Shown: piece after piece, positions 1 to 8,708 of the stretch
How the letters are laid out: each line of letters begins with the position of its first letter
How positions within the stretch are numbered: position 1 is the first letter of the stretch
Assembly (NCBI GenBank): GCA_902795065.1
Contig: CADBJR010000004.1
Coordinates: forward strand, 1 to 64,000
Source of the DNA: an uncultured Coriobacteriaceae bacterium
GTDB lineage: Bacteria > Actinomycetota > Coriobacteriia > Coriobacteriales > Atopobiaceae
Length of the DNA: 64,000 bases
Direction: 5' to 3'
Position numbers and translations under genes: made by a program
Notes under the pieces: generated by a model
Databases searched by the model: none
The model's input: only the letters and a program-made list of their open reading frames with translations
What the model was told of the DNA's origin: nothing

Positions 1-752
1 TGCGCGAAGGAGACCGTGTCGATGTAGGCGAGCTTGGCGAACCACTCGTCCTCGCGCGTGCCGTCGGGGTCGAACCAACGGGAGTAGTAGCGGATGCCCT
101 CGTAGGCGATCTCGTCCGCCCCCAGCTCGAAGACCCTGCGGTAATCGGAGAGGAACGGATAGAGGATCGTCGCCTTGGCGATGAGGTCGCTGTTCAGCGC
201 GCAGCAGGCAAGGCCCATGCCGCCGCCCTGGCTGGCGCCGTTGACATAGATGCGGGACGTATCGATGCCCGGAAGCTCGCGCACGATACGGCAGAGGATG
301 CGGACATCCTGGTGGAGGCGGACGTAGTACATGTCCTCGAGCGGTCCGTCGAGGCCGGCGATGATGTGGCCCGAGACGGTGGTCCCGAGAAAGCCGCCGA
401 CATCCTGGCTCTTGCCGCCCTGACCCGGGTTGTCCATGGCGATGAGCGCGCAGCCCATGCCGGCGAACGAGGACTGCTCGAACCAGCTGCGCGAGCTGCC
501 GGGATAGCCGTGGAACTGCAGCACGAGCGGGATGGGCGTCTCAGCGCGCGGCTTGACGTACTTGGCGTAGATGCGCGCGCCGCCCATGCCGGTGAACCAC
601 AGGTCGAGGTAGTCGACCGTATCGAACGGGTCGATCTCGGAGGGCATGATCTCGTAGTCGAGGTCGACTGCGTCCGCCTCGGCCATGCGCTCCTGCCAGA
701 ACGCATCGAAATCGGCGGGTACCGGGGTCATACCCATATACAGATCATCCAA
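1..752 (-). CDS. Acetylxylan esterase / cephalosporin-C deacetylase family (CE7), 3' end cut by window
   Basis: Alpha/beta hydrolase of the CE7 family, which removes acetyl groups from xylo-oligosaccharides and related small esters, normally in the cytoplasm. About 250 residues are visible. The family is about 320 long, so some 70 C-terminal residues with the catalytic Asp and His lie outside the window. Visible marks are the PADFDAFW N-terminal segment, PGQGG in place of the usual RGQGG, and the nucleophile elbow GASQGGG. The TTG at 752 is the preferred start: AAGGGAG lies six bases upstream and the first residues (MDDLYMG) resemble the family N-terminus. The ATG at 737 is the alternative. 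It sits downstream of the dpp terminator hairpin and so forms its own unit. Confidence 0.85.
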   Translation of the reverse strand, partial: MDDLYMGMTPVPADFDAFWQERMAEADAVDLDYEIMPSEIDPFDTVDYLDLWFTGMGGARIYAKYVKPRAETPIPLVLQFHGYPGSSRSWFEQSSFAGMGCALIAMDNPGQGGKSQDVGGFLGTTVSGHIIAGLDGPLEDMYYVRLHQDVRILCRIVRELPGIDTSRIYVNGASQGGGMGLACCALNSDLIAKATILYPFLSDYRRVFELGADEIAYEGIRYYSRWFDPDGTREDEWFAKLAYIDTVSFA

Positions 753-784
753 GGGATGCTCCCTTTCAATCGCGGACGTTCAAA

Positions 785-812
785 CGGGGCGCGTCCGCTC
801 GGACGCGCCCCG
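785..812 (-). terminator. Terminator of the peptide ABC transporter operon
   Basis: A GC-rich inverted repeat with arms 785-797 and 800-812 (13 bp, almost no loop) lies directly after the stop of the last ABC gene. On the minus strand it is followed by TTTG. It fits an intrinsic terminator closing the operon that runs from 6546 to 831. Confidence 0.65.
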
Positions 813-830
813 ATGGCGTTCTTCTGTTCC

Positions 831-1643
831 CTAATCTCCCAGTTTGGGGTGCAGCAGCGATGGCGCAGCTGCAAGCAGGGTCCTGGTGTACTCGTCCTGA
901 GGATCGTTGAACACCTGCTCCGCCGTGCCCTGCTCCATGATCTGGCCATGGTTCATGACGATGATGCGGTCGGAGATGTAGCGCTCCGTCTGGATATCGT
1001 GGCTGATGAAGACCATGGCGAGGCCGAGCTCGGCCTTGAGGTCGGTGAGGAGGTTGAGGATCTGCGCGCGGACCGAGACGTCGAGGGCCGACGTGGGCTC
1101 GTCGGCGATGATGACGTCGGGGTTCAGCGACAGGGCGCGTGCGATGGCGACGCGCTGGCGCTGGCCGCCGGAGAGCTGGCCGGGCAGCACGTACATCGCG
1201 GAGCTGGGCAGGCCGACGAGGCCGAAGAGCTCCTGGATGCGCGCCTCGCGCTCGTCATCGGAGCCCACGCTGTGGACGATCAGCGGATCGAGCAGCTGGT
1301 CGTGCACGGACATGCGCGGGTTGAGAGCGGTCGCGGGGTTCTGGAAGACGACCGAGACGACGCGGCCGATCTTCTTGCGCAGGTCGGCGGTGCGCTTGGT
1401 GACGTCCTCGCCCTTGAAGAAGACCTTGCCCTCGGTAGGGCTCTGCAGGCCGCACATGACGTTGGCGGTCGTCGACTTGCCGCAGCCCGACTCGCCCACG
1501 ATGCCGATCGTCTCGCCCGGCATGAGCTTCAGGGTGAGATGGTTCACGGCCGTGACCAGGTTGGGATGGAAGATCGAGCCGGTACGGGTGCGGAAGATGA
1601 CGGAGATGTCGTCAAGGAAGATGATGGGCGTGGTCTCGGCCAT
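831..1643 (-). CDS. Oligopeptide/dipeptide ABC transporter ATP-binding subunit (DppF/OppF-like)
   Basis: Second ATPase of a Dpp/Opp-type importer, acting at the inner face of the membrane with the fused permease-ATPase and the other permease. The 270 residues contain Walker A GESGCGKST at about 50-58, the signature LSGGQRQR, Walker B followed by DEPTSALD, and a switch HD in FISHD. The start ATG shares one base with the upstream stop (TAATG), so translation is coupled. The length is somewhat short for the family because the C-terminal oligopeptide extension is brief. The substrate cannot be read from the sequence; nickel or sugars are possible for this fold. Confidence 0.9.
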   Translation of the reverse strand: MAETTPIIFLDDISVIFRTRTGSIFHPNLVTAVNHLTLKLMPGETIGIVGESGCGKSTTANVMCGLQSPTEGKVFFKGEDVTKRTADLRKKIGRVVSVVFQNPATALNPRMSVHDQLLDPLIVHSVGSDDEREARIQELFGLVGLPSSAMYVLPGQLSGGQRQRVAIARALSLNPDVIIADEPTSALDVSVRAQILNLLTDLKAELGLAMVFISHDIQTERYISDRIIVMNHGQIMEQGTAEQVFNDPQDEYTRTLLAAAPSLLHPKLGD

Positions 1644-3835
1644 TACTCATCGCCTCCTTCCGAGGTCATGCCTTCTGCAAGCGACTTGATCTCCTCGAGC
1701 ACATCGGAGGCATCGACGGGACCGCCGGTGACCTTCTCCATCGAATCGCGGATGATGTCGGTCGCACTCGAGAGCGCCTCGGTGACGATCTCGTTCACGG
1801 CGTCGACGGCGCCCGGATCGTCGTAGCCGGCGCGGGACGTGAGCCCGTTGGCGGCCAGGTAGTCATCGGGCAGCTCGTAGATGTAGTGGTCCTTCGTGCC
1901 GGCGACGAGCTTGCGGACCGGCTTGACGTCGAGGCCGACCGTGGGGTGGCTCGAGCGCGGTGCGAAGCGATCGCCCTTGGGGAAGTCCGCGGGGCTCGGG
2001 ACGGAGCCGGGCACCTGGTGCAGGCGCTTGCCGTCGTGCGCCTCGATGGAGAGGACCGAGCCGAGCAGGCCCTGGGTGTACTCGTGGCGCGGATCGGTGA
2101 GGAGCTCCTTGGTGGGGGCGCTCTCGACGATCTGGCCGGCGTACATGACCGTGATCTCGGAGGCGACCTCGGCGACGAGCGCCAGGTCGTGGGACACGAA
2201 GATCATGGCGAAGCCGAGCTTCTTCTGCAGGTCGTTCAGGAGCTTGATGACCTGCTTCTGGACGGTCACGTCGAGCGCGGTGGTGGGCTCGTCGCAGATG
2301 ACCAGCGACGGGTCGCGCGTCAGCGCCATTGCGATGACGACGCGCTGGCACTGGCCGCCGGAGAGCTCGTGCGGATAGGACTCGAGCGTGCGCTTGGGGT
2401 CGAGGCCGACGAGCTCGAGGAGCTCCTCGGCGCTGCGGGTGCCGCCGCGGCTCGTGAGCTGCTTCATCTGCGCGGAGATGAGCATCGAGGGGTTGAGCGC
2501 GGAGAGGGAGTCCTGATAGACCATCGCAATCTCGCGGCCGAGCAGCTGGCGATGCTGCTCCTCGGTGAGCTTCAGCAGGTCCTGGCCCTTGTAGAGGACC
2601 TCGCCCGTGATGCGCTCGCCGGGGGCGGTGAGGTTCATGATGACCTTGGTGGTGATGGACTTGCCGCAGCCGGACTCGCCCACGAGCGCCATGCACTGGC
2701 CGGGACGGACGTCGAAGCTGACGTTCTCGACCACGTTGACGTCGCCGTGGTTGGGGAAGGCGATGCACAGGTTCTTGACCTGCAGCAACGGTTCCACATC
2801 GTAATCGGGCATACGGCGGTCGGTGCGCGCGAGCTCCACCTTGCGCAGGGCGCTGAGGCGCTCGCCCAGCGTCTCCGCCTGGACGGCGTAGGCGCGCACG
2901 GGGTCGGCCACGAGCAGGTCGGCAGCGCGGCGGCTCTCGGAGTTGACGGCGCTGACAGGAGCGGACGGGGCGGACGCCATGGCGTCGGTGATGCCCTCGG
3001 AGAGGATGTTGAGCGCGAGGCAGGTCATCATGATCATGATGCCCGGGAAGAGCGCCTGCCACCAGCGGCCCGCGAGGACGCCGTTGCGAGCGTCGGCGAG
3101 GATGTTGCCCCAGGTGGGCGTGGGCTCGGCGATGCCTGCCGAGAGGAAGGTGAGGGACGCCTCGAAGATGATGGCGTCTGCCACGAGGGTCACGGTGAAG
3201 ACGAGGATCGGGGCGGCGCAGTTGCGCAGCACGTGCTTCATGAGGATCCACGGGGCGCGGGCGCCGGAGACGATGACCGCGCGGACGTAGTCCTCGCCGT
3301 ACTCGGAGACGATGTTGGCGCGTACGATGCGCGCGATCTGCGGCATGTACATGAAGCCGATGGCGAAGATGATCGCCGGTACCGATTTGCCGAGGATCGT
3401 GACGAGAACGGCCGCCAGCGCGATGCCCGGGACGGACATGATGACGTCGAGGATGCGCATGATGACCTCGGAGATCGCCTTGCGGGTGACGGCCGCGGCG
3501 GCACCGATGATGGAGCCGGTCACAAGCGCGAACGCCACGGCGCCGAAGCCGATCACGAGGGAGATGCGGCCGCCGTAGAGGATGCGGGACAGGATGTCGC
3601 GGCCCTTATCGTCGGTACCGAAGAGGTGCGCCGCATCGGGAGCCTGGCGGGCCATGCCGATCTCGAACGGGTCGTACGGAGCGATGGCGGATGCCAGGAC
3701 GGCGAGCAGGACCACGACCACCAGGATCACGAGGGCGATCTTGGAGGAGGTCTTCATATTCTTGAGACCCGAGAGCTTGGGGCCCTTGGAGGCCATGGCC
3801 TCGAGCTTCTCAGCGTTTTCTTTTCTGGTTGCCAT
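1643..3835 (-). CDS. Fused peptide ABC transporter permease and ATPase (DppC-DppD fusion)
   Basis: One 730-residue protein joins two subunits that are normally separate. Residues about 1-290 are a DppC/OppC permease: one N-terminal membrane segment, the LFGTDDKGRD motif, then five further segments with an EAA-type loop. A linker of about 60 residues follows. Residues about 350-660 are a DppD-type ATPase with Walker A GESGCGKS, signature LSGGQCQR, DEPTTALD and FVSHD. A tail of roughly 70 acidic residues ends the protein. The reading frame is continuous with no stop near the junction. It starts two bases after the stop of the upstream permease. Fusion would fix one permease to one ATPase, with the separate DppF-like protein completing the ATPase pair. 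Confidence 0.88.
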   Translation of the reverse strand: MATRKENAEKLEAMASKGPKLSGLKNMKTSSKIALVILVVVVLLAVLASAIAPYDPFEIGMARQAPDAAHLFGTDDKGRDILSRILYGGRISLVIGFGAVAFALVTGSIIGAAAAVTRKAISEVIMRILDVIMSVPGIALAAVLVTILGKSVPAIIFAIGFMYMPQIARIVRANIVSEYGEDYVRAVIVSGARAPWILMKHVLRNCAAPILVFTVTLVADAIIFEASLTFLSAGIAEPTPTWGNILADARNGVLAGRWWQALFPGIMIMMTCLALNILSEGITDAMASAPSAPVSAVNSESRRAADLLVADPVRAYAVQAETLGERLSALRKVELARTDRRMPDYDVEPLLQVKNLCIAFPNHGDVNVVENVSFDVRPGQCMALVGESGCGKSITTKVIMNLTAPGERITGEVLYKGQDLLKLTEEQHRQLLGREIAMVYQDSLSALNPSMLISAQMKQLTSRGGTRSAEELLELVGLDPKRTLESYPHELSGGQCQRVVIAMALTRDPSLVICDEPTTALDVTVQKQVIKLLNDLQKKLGFAMIFVSHDLALVAEVASEITVMYAGQIVESAPTKELLTDPRHEYTQGLLGSVLSIEAHDGKRLHQVPGSVPSPADFPKGDRFAPRSSHPTVGLDVKPVRKLVAGTKDHYIYELPDDYLAANGLTSRAGYDDPGAVDAVNEIVTEALSSATDIIRDSMEKVTGGPVDASDVLEEIKSLAEGMTSEGGDE

Positions 3836-3837
3836 GG

Positions 3838-4794
3838 CTACACGCTCCTAATCCTGGGGTTGATGAGCAGGTAGAGCATGTCGACCACGATGTTGATGAC
3901 GATGAAGGACAGGGCGACCACGATGACGACGCCCATGACGAGCATCGGCTCGTTGCCGGACACGCCGTCCAGGATCGCCATGCCCATGCCGGGCAGGTTG
4001 AAGATGACCTCGATGACGACGGCGCCGCCCATGAGGTAGCCGATCTTCATGCCGAGCGTGGTAACGGGGGTGATGAGGGCGTTGCGCAGCACGTTCTTGG
4101 CGATGATGACGCCCTTGGGAAGGCCGGAGCCCTTCGCCGTGCGCACGTAGTCCTTATCGAGCTCCTCGACCATGGCCGTGCGGACGATACGCGTCATCTG
4201 GCCCGTCAGGGGAACGGCGAGCGAGATGGCGGGCATGATCATGCGCGCGAGATAGCCGCCGAAATCGGTGGCGGGGTTGGGCAGCGGGCCGGAAGCCGGG
4301 AGCAGATGGAGGTAGGACGAGAAGATGAGGATGAGCAGGACCGCGAGCCAGAACGACGGTGTCGCGAGTCCGGCGATGGAGAGTATTCGAATCACCTGAT
4401 CGGGCCAGCCATCTCGGTAGAGAGCGGCGAGGATGCCCAGGGTGAACGAGACGATCGTCCCCAGCAGGAGTCCGAAGAAGGTGAGCTGCATGGTGACAGG
4501 CAGGGCAGTGGTGATGCGGTCGGCCACGGGACGGCGCTGGGCGCTGTAGGTGCCGAGCTCGCCGTGGAGCAGATCGCCCATATAGCGCACATAGCGCACG
4601 GGCCAAGGATCATCAAGACCATATTCCTCGTGATACCTCTGGATCTGCTCAGGAGTCGCAGACTCGCCGATCGCCTTGTAGGCGGGATCGATGGGCGAGA
4701 ACGACATCAGGAAGAAGATCAGGAAGCTCACGCCTAATGCCATGATCGGCAACGCGATAAGACGTCGTCCGATGAGGCGCAAGAGATTGTTCAC
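3838..4794 (-). CDS. Peptide ABC transporter permease (DppB/OppB-like)
   Basis: Integral membrane permease of a Dpp/Opp importer, pairing with the DppC part of the downstream fusion. About 318 residues with six predicted membrane segments, the N-terminal signature around LGVSFLIFFLMSF, and an EAA loop near RNALITPVTTLG. A GTG start at 4794 is chosen because AAGGGGGA lies five to six bases upstream and the protein then begins MNNLLRLIGRRL, typical of DppB. An upstream in-frame ATG at 4839 lacks a binding site and follows a hairpin directly. The stop is two bases before the next gene. Confidence 0.88.
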   Translation of the reverse strand: MNNLLRLIGRRLIALPIMALGVSFLIFFLMSFSPIDPAYKAIGESATPEQIQRYHEEYGLDDPWPVRYVRYMGDLLHGELGTYSAQRRPVADRITTALPVTMQLTFFGLLLGTIVSFTLGILAALYRDGWPDQVIRILSIAGLATPSFWLAVLLILIFSSYLHLLPASGPLPNPATDFGGYLARMIMPAISLAVPLTGQMTRIVRTAMVEELDKDYVRTAKGSGLPKGVIIAKNVLRNALITPVTTLGMKIGYLMGGAVVIEVIFNLPGMGMAILDGVSGNEPMLVMGVVIVVALSFIVINIVVDMLYLLINPRIRSV

Positions 4795-4846
4795 GCGTTC
4801 CCCCTTACTTTTCGGACCCGACAAAAACGATAGTGCCATTTTAAAA

Positions 4847-4881
4847 GGGAGGCTCGGACGATAGTGTCGGCCGAGCCTCCC
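4847..4881 (-). terminator. Intra-operon hairpin between binding-protein and permease genes
   Basis: Arms 4847-4857 and 4871-4881 form an 11-bp GC-rich stem, followed on the minus strand by TTTT. It stands between the binding-protein gene and the permease genes of the same operon. Such leaky terminators usually make the binding protein more abundant than the membrane parts. Confidence 0.6.
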
Positions 4882-4923
4882 GCAATCACATCTCAGCAGC
4901 TATGCGCTGAGGAAACCCTGTGA

Positions 4924-6546
4924 TTAGCCGTTGACGGTGGCAACGTCGGTGAGGTCGACGCCGGTGGTGCCGATGCCGGAGAAGTTGGAGGAAACCTTCT
5001 GGCCGGCGGGGCTGGCGTTGTCCATCCAGGACGCCGTGGGGGTGATGACCTGGAGGACCGGGTACAGGACGCACTGCTCGGCGATGATGTCGAAGACCTG
5101 GTTCCAGCAGTCCTGCTGCTCGGCACCGGTCTTGGTGAGGGCATCGGCCATGAGGCTGTTGACCTGCTTCCACTCATCGGAGGAGTTCCATGCGCAGCGG
5201 GTCTTCATCCACACGTTGTCGCCGAACCACCAGTTGAGGAGCAGGTCGGGGTCGCCGCCGAAGCAGGACGGGTCGCCCGGGGCGATGAGGATGTCCCAGG
5301 AGTCGTCGGCCTGGTCGATGGCCGCGTAGGTAGCGGGCGACTGGTCGGAGGTCAGGTTGACGGTGACACCGAAGGCGTTCTGGAGGTCCTGCTGGGCCTG
5401 GGTGCCCATGGAGACGACCTGCGCGTTGTCGGTGGTGCGGAGCTCGATGGTCTCGGTGATGCCGGCGCCGAGCTCCTTGGCCTTATCGACGTCATAGGAG
5501 TAGACGGTCGAGGCGGTGTGGTGGTTGGTGAAGGATGCGGGCAGATAGCAGTCGGGCTTGGCGGCGAGGCCGGAGAAGGCGTTCTGGATCATGTTGTCGG
5601 TGTTGAGGGCATACATGACGGCCTGGCGGTTCTCCTTCTTGTCCCACGGGGCCTTCTTGACGTTGAACATGATGAAGCGGGTGCCGAAGCCCTGGACCTG
5701 GTCGACCTTGCAGCCGACGCCCTCGAGCTGGGCGATGCTGTCGGGCGGAACCGACTCGGAGACGAGCGTGGAGCCCTCCTGCTGGGCAGTGACGCGGGCG
5801 GTGGGGTCGGTCATGGAGTCGATGCGGAGCTGGGTGTCCTGTGCGGGGTGAGCACCGTTGTAGTTGGGGTTGGGCTCGAGGACGACGTAGGTGTCGGAGA
5901 CCTCGGTGTACATCCAGGGGCCGGAGCCGACGGGCTTGGCGGCGGCATCCTCGGGGCTCAGGGTCTGGGGCATGATCTTGACGATGGCCAGACGGTCCTT
6001 GAGCAGGGAGAACTGCGGGATGGTGACCTCGACGGTGAGGGTCTTGTCGTCCTTCTTCTCGATACCGGCGATCGGGGTGAGGAACGAGACGTAGAGGCCG
6101 CCCTCAGCGGTGGCACGACCGAACGAGAAGACGATGTCCTCGGCGGTGATGGGGGTGCCATCGGAGAATGCAGCGCCATCGCGCATGGTGATCTCGGCGT
6201 GGGTGTCGTCGATCCAGACGGGGTCGCCGACGCAGACGCCATCGGAGATGCTGTAATCGTGAAGGTTGGTGGTGTAGATACCCTCCATGACGTTCATGTT
6301 GGCGCTGAAGCAGAACGCCGAGGAGCAGTTCGCGGGGTCGAACGAGCTGGGGCCGTAGGCGGAGCCCACGGTGAGGGTCGCGCCGCCGGTGGTGGACTCG
6401 GCGGAGGGCTCGGGCTCGGGCTCGCCGCCCTCGCTGCCGCCCTCAGGCGCAGGTGCGCCGCCGCCATTGCCGCCGCAGGCGGCGAGGGTGAGTGCGGCGC
6501 TGCCGGCCACACCCAGGAACGCACGACGAGTAAGCTTTTCGTTCAT
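4924..6546 (-). CDS. Peptide ABC transporter substrate-binding lipoprotein (SBP_bac_5, family 5)
   Basis: Extracellular lipid-anchored receptor that hands peptides or similar solutes to the permeases encoded downstream. The start ATG at 6546 has GAGAGAGG upstream. The 540-residue precursor begins with a twin-arginine-like signal TRRAFLGVAG and a lipobox ending LAAC, so it is probably exported folded and lipidated on that Cys. A linker rich in Gly, Glu and Pro follows, then the family 5 fold with the GLYVSFLTP and NPNYNGAHP segments. It is first in a five-part minus-strand transporter unit. The ligand is not readable. Confidence 0.9.
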   Translation of the reverse strand: MNEKLTRRAFLGVAGSAALTLAACGGNGGGAPAPEGGSEGGEPEPEPSAESTTGGATLTVGSAYGPSSFDPANCSSAFCFSANMNVMEGIYTTNLHDYSISDGVCVGDPVWIDDTHAEITMRDGAAFSDGTPITAEDIVFSFGRATAEGGLYVSFLTPIAGIEKKDDKTLTVEVTIPQFSLLKDRLAIVKIMPQTLSPEDAAAKPVGSGPWMYTEVSDTYVVLEPNPNYNGAHPAQDTQLRIDSMTDPTARVTAQQEGSTLVSESVPPDSIAQLEGVGCKVDQVQGFGTRFIMFNVKKAPWDKKENRQAVMYALNTDNMIQNAFSGLAAKPDCYLPASFTNHHTASTVYSYDVDKAKELGAGITETIELRTTDNAQVVSMGTQAQQDLQNAFGVTVNLTSDQSPATYAAIDQADDSWDILIAPGDPSCFGGDPDLLLNWWFGDNVWMKTRCAWNSSDEWKQVNSLMADALTKTGAEQQDCWNQVFDIIAEQCVLYPVLQVITPTASWMDNASPAGQKVSSNFSGIGTTGVDLTDVATVNG

Positions 6547-6669
6547 GTTATGCCTCTCTCTTCCTTCCTTATTGGCTACTCCCGTTGCAGCCATACACTG
6601 TTACAAGATTATTTCACAATGCAGGGGTTTTGAACACCTCTCCGATAGGCGGCCTGTTTGCGTTCGCGC

Positions 6670-6698
6670 ACGGTACAGGCCAAATCTTAATTTGACAA
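6670..6698 (-). promoter_or_regulatory. Candidate sigma-70-type promoter of the peptide transporter operon
   Basis: On the minus strand a TTGTCA -35 element (6693-6698) and a TACCGT -10 element (6670-6675) are separated by 17 bases. They lie about 125 bases upstream of the binding-protein start, in an AT-rich gap after uvrC. Confidence 0.4.
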
Positions 6699-6755
6699 GA
6701 CTGCTGGAAACAGCTAGATAAGCCGTTTTCCGTTTAAGTGTTATGCATTCCGCAA

Positions 6756-6772
6756 ACCGTTCTATGAACGGT
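6756..6772 (-). terminator. Weak hairpin downstream of uvrC
   Basis: A 7-bp stem (6756-6762 with 6766-6772, loop of three) lies 20 bases after the uvrC stop. Only two T follow on the minus strand, so it may be a weak terminator or an RNA end stabiliser. Confidence 0.35.
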
Positions 6773-6791
6773 CAGCCTGAAGCGCATCCCG

Positions 6792-8705
6792 TCAGCGCTC
6801 GAATGCGTGGATACCTGCGAAGATATCGGCAGCGACGGCAGCGGGAATGCCCTCGACGGCTGCGATGTCCTCGACGCTCGCCGCCCTGAGCCGCTTCATC
6901 GATCCGAATACCTTCATGAGCGCCTTCTTGCGCTTGGGGCCCACGCCCTCGATCTCGTCGAGGATCGAGGCGGTCATCGCCTTGTCGCGCAGCTGGCGGT
7001 GGAACGTGATGGCGAAGCGGTGGCTCTCGTCGCGCACCTGCTTGATGAGGTAGAGGGAGGCGGAGCCGCTCGGAAGCACGATAGGGGCGTCGTCCCACGG
7101 GACGAAGACCTCCTCGTCGGATTTGGCGAGACCGCAGACCGGGATGTCGAGCCCGAGCTCGGCGAGCTGGTTCATCGCAGCCGTAAGCTGGGGCTTTCCG
7201 CCGTCGACCACGAGCAGGTCGGGGCGGGATCCGAAGCGCTCGTCAGCCATGCGCTCGGGGGCGTAGCGCCTGCCCAGAACCTCCGACATCGACAGGAAGT
7301 CGTTCGCCTCGTCGAGCTCGGCGCGGACCTTGAAGCGGCGGTACTGGCCCTTGTCCGGGCGCCCGTCGGTGAAGACGACCATACTCGCCACGGTGAAGCT
7401 CCCGTGGAGCGTCGAGATGTCGAAGCATTCGATGCGCAGCGGCGGCGCGTCGAGCGCAAGCGCGCTCTCGAGCTCGAGCAGCGCCTGGTTGGTGCGGTCG
7501 TCGGCATACCCCGTGCGCACCATGTAGCGCATGAGGGCGTGGCGCGCGTTGGACGCCGCCTTATCGAGGAGGCTCTTCTTGGTTCCGCGCTGCGGCACGT
7601 GCAGGCGCACCGAACGGCAGCGCCGCTCGGAAAGCCATCCCTCGATGAGCTCGGCGTCGGAGAGCGCCAGCGGCAGGTCGACCTCGGCGGGGATGTCCTC
7701 CGTCTGGTCGTAGTAGCGCTTGACGAACCCCTCGACGAGCTCCTCCTCGCCCACATCGAGGCCCTTGTCGAGGATGAACTCGACCGTGCGCACGGTGATG
7801 CCCTCGCGCACGACGAAGACGCAGGCGCAGCTGATGGTCTCCTCGCGGTAGAAGCCGATCGCATCGAGGCTCACCGCGGACGAGAAGTCCACCTCCTGCC
7901 GGTCCTCGAGCGCCTCGATGGCGTCGAGGCGCGCCTTGAGCCGGGCCGCCCGCTCGAAATCGAGGTCGGCTGCCGCCTCGTGCATCTGGTCGGTCACCTC
8001 GGCGACGATCCCCGCGCGCTCGCCGCGCAGGAAGCGCTCGACCTGGGCGATGTTGCGCGCGTACTCGACGGTTCCGATCGCGCCGACGCAGACGCCGGGG
8101 CCCTTGCCCACGTGGAAGTCGAAGCAGGGCCTCCCCTTCCCCGCGAGGACGAGGTTTGCCACGGCGGCGTCCTCGGGATGCTTCTCGAGCAGGCGGGTGG
8201 CGCGGCGCCACTCCGCGCAAGTGCCGATGCAGACCGGCACCACCTTGCGGAGCGTCTCGATGGTCTCCTTCGCGGCGCGCGCATCGGTGTAGGGCCCGAA
8301 GTAGCGCGTGCCCTTGCGATGGTGCTCGCGGGTGTACTTGATGCAGGGGAAGACGTCGCCCTCGGTGATGGCGATGAACGGATAGCTCTTGTCGTCCTTG
8401 AGGTCGACGTTGTAGTAGGGATGGTGCTGGGCGATGAGGTTGCGCTCGAGCAGGAGCGCCTCGTGCTCGCTCTCGACCACGACGTAGTCGAACGAGCGGA
8501 CGGCATCCATCATGAGCGGGATCTTGGCGCGCTCGTCCGAGAGCGTGACGTACTGGCGCATGCGGGCGCGCAGGTTCTTGGCCTTGCCCACGTAGATGAC
8601 CGTGCCCGACGCATCCTTCCACAGGTAGCAGCCCGGCTCCTGGGGAACCTGGGAGACTTCGGCCGCGAGCGCGCGGAGCCTCTCTGCCAGCACGTCGTCG
8701 GACAT
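6792..8705 (-). CDS. uvrC: Excinuclease ABC subunit C
   Basis: Makes both incisions in nucleotide excision repair together with UvrB. The 637 residues follow the standard order: GIY-YIG nuclease at the N-terminus (GCYLW, VIYVGKAKNLRARM), a UVR segment (DLDFERAARLKARLDAIEAL), the RNase H-like nuclease domain (ECFDIST, VVDGGKPQL), and C-terminal helix-hairpin-helix motifs (IEGVGPKRKKALM, EGIPAAVAADI). It starts three bases after the stop of the FemX fusion gene, so the two are co-transcribed. uvrA and uvrB are also in this window but in other units. Confidence 0.97.
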   Translation of the reverse strand: MSDDVLAERLRALAAEVSQVPQEPGCYLWKDASGTVIYVGKAKNLRARMRQYVTLSDERAKIPLMMDAVRSFDYVVVESEHEALLLERNLIAQHHPYYNVDLKDDKSYPFIAITEGDVFPCIKYTREHHRKGTRYFGPYTDARAAKETIETLRKVVPVCIGTCAEWRRATRLLEKHPEDAAVANLVLAGKGRPCFDFHVGKGPGVCVGAIGTVEYARNIAQVERFLRGERAGIVAEVTDQMHEAAADLDFERAARLKARLDAIEALEDRQEVDFSSAVSLDAIGFYREETISCACVFVVREGITVRTVEFILDKGLDVGEEELVEGFVKRYYDQTEDIPAEVDLPLALSDAELIEGWLSERRCRSVRLHVPQRGTKKSLLDKAASNARHALMRYMVRTGYADDRTNQALLELESALALDAPPLRIECFDISTLHGSFTVASMVVFTDGRPDKGQYRRFKVRAELDEANDFLSMSEVLGRRYAPERMADERFGSRPDLLVVDGGKPQLTAAMNQLAELGLDIPVCGLAKSDEEVFVPWDDAPIVLPSGSASLYLIKQVRDESHRFAITFHRQLRDKAMTASILDEIEGVGPKRKKALMKVFGSMKRLRAASVEDIAAVEGIPAAVAADIFAGIHAFER

Positions 8706-8708
8706 GGC

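Noticed and set aside
1886-3874. Very long open frames opposite real genes, for example 1886-3874, 6807-9452, 12834-15665 and 26287-28764
   Set aside because: They mirror highly GC-biased genes on the other strand, have low-complexity Arg/Ala/Asp/His-rich translations, and lack ribosome binding sites and recognisable domains.
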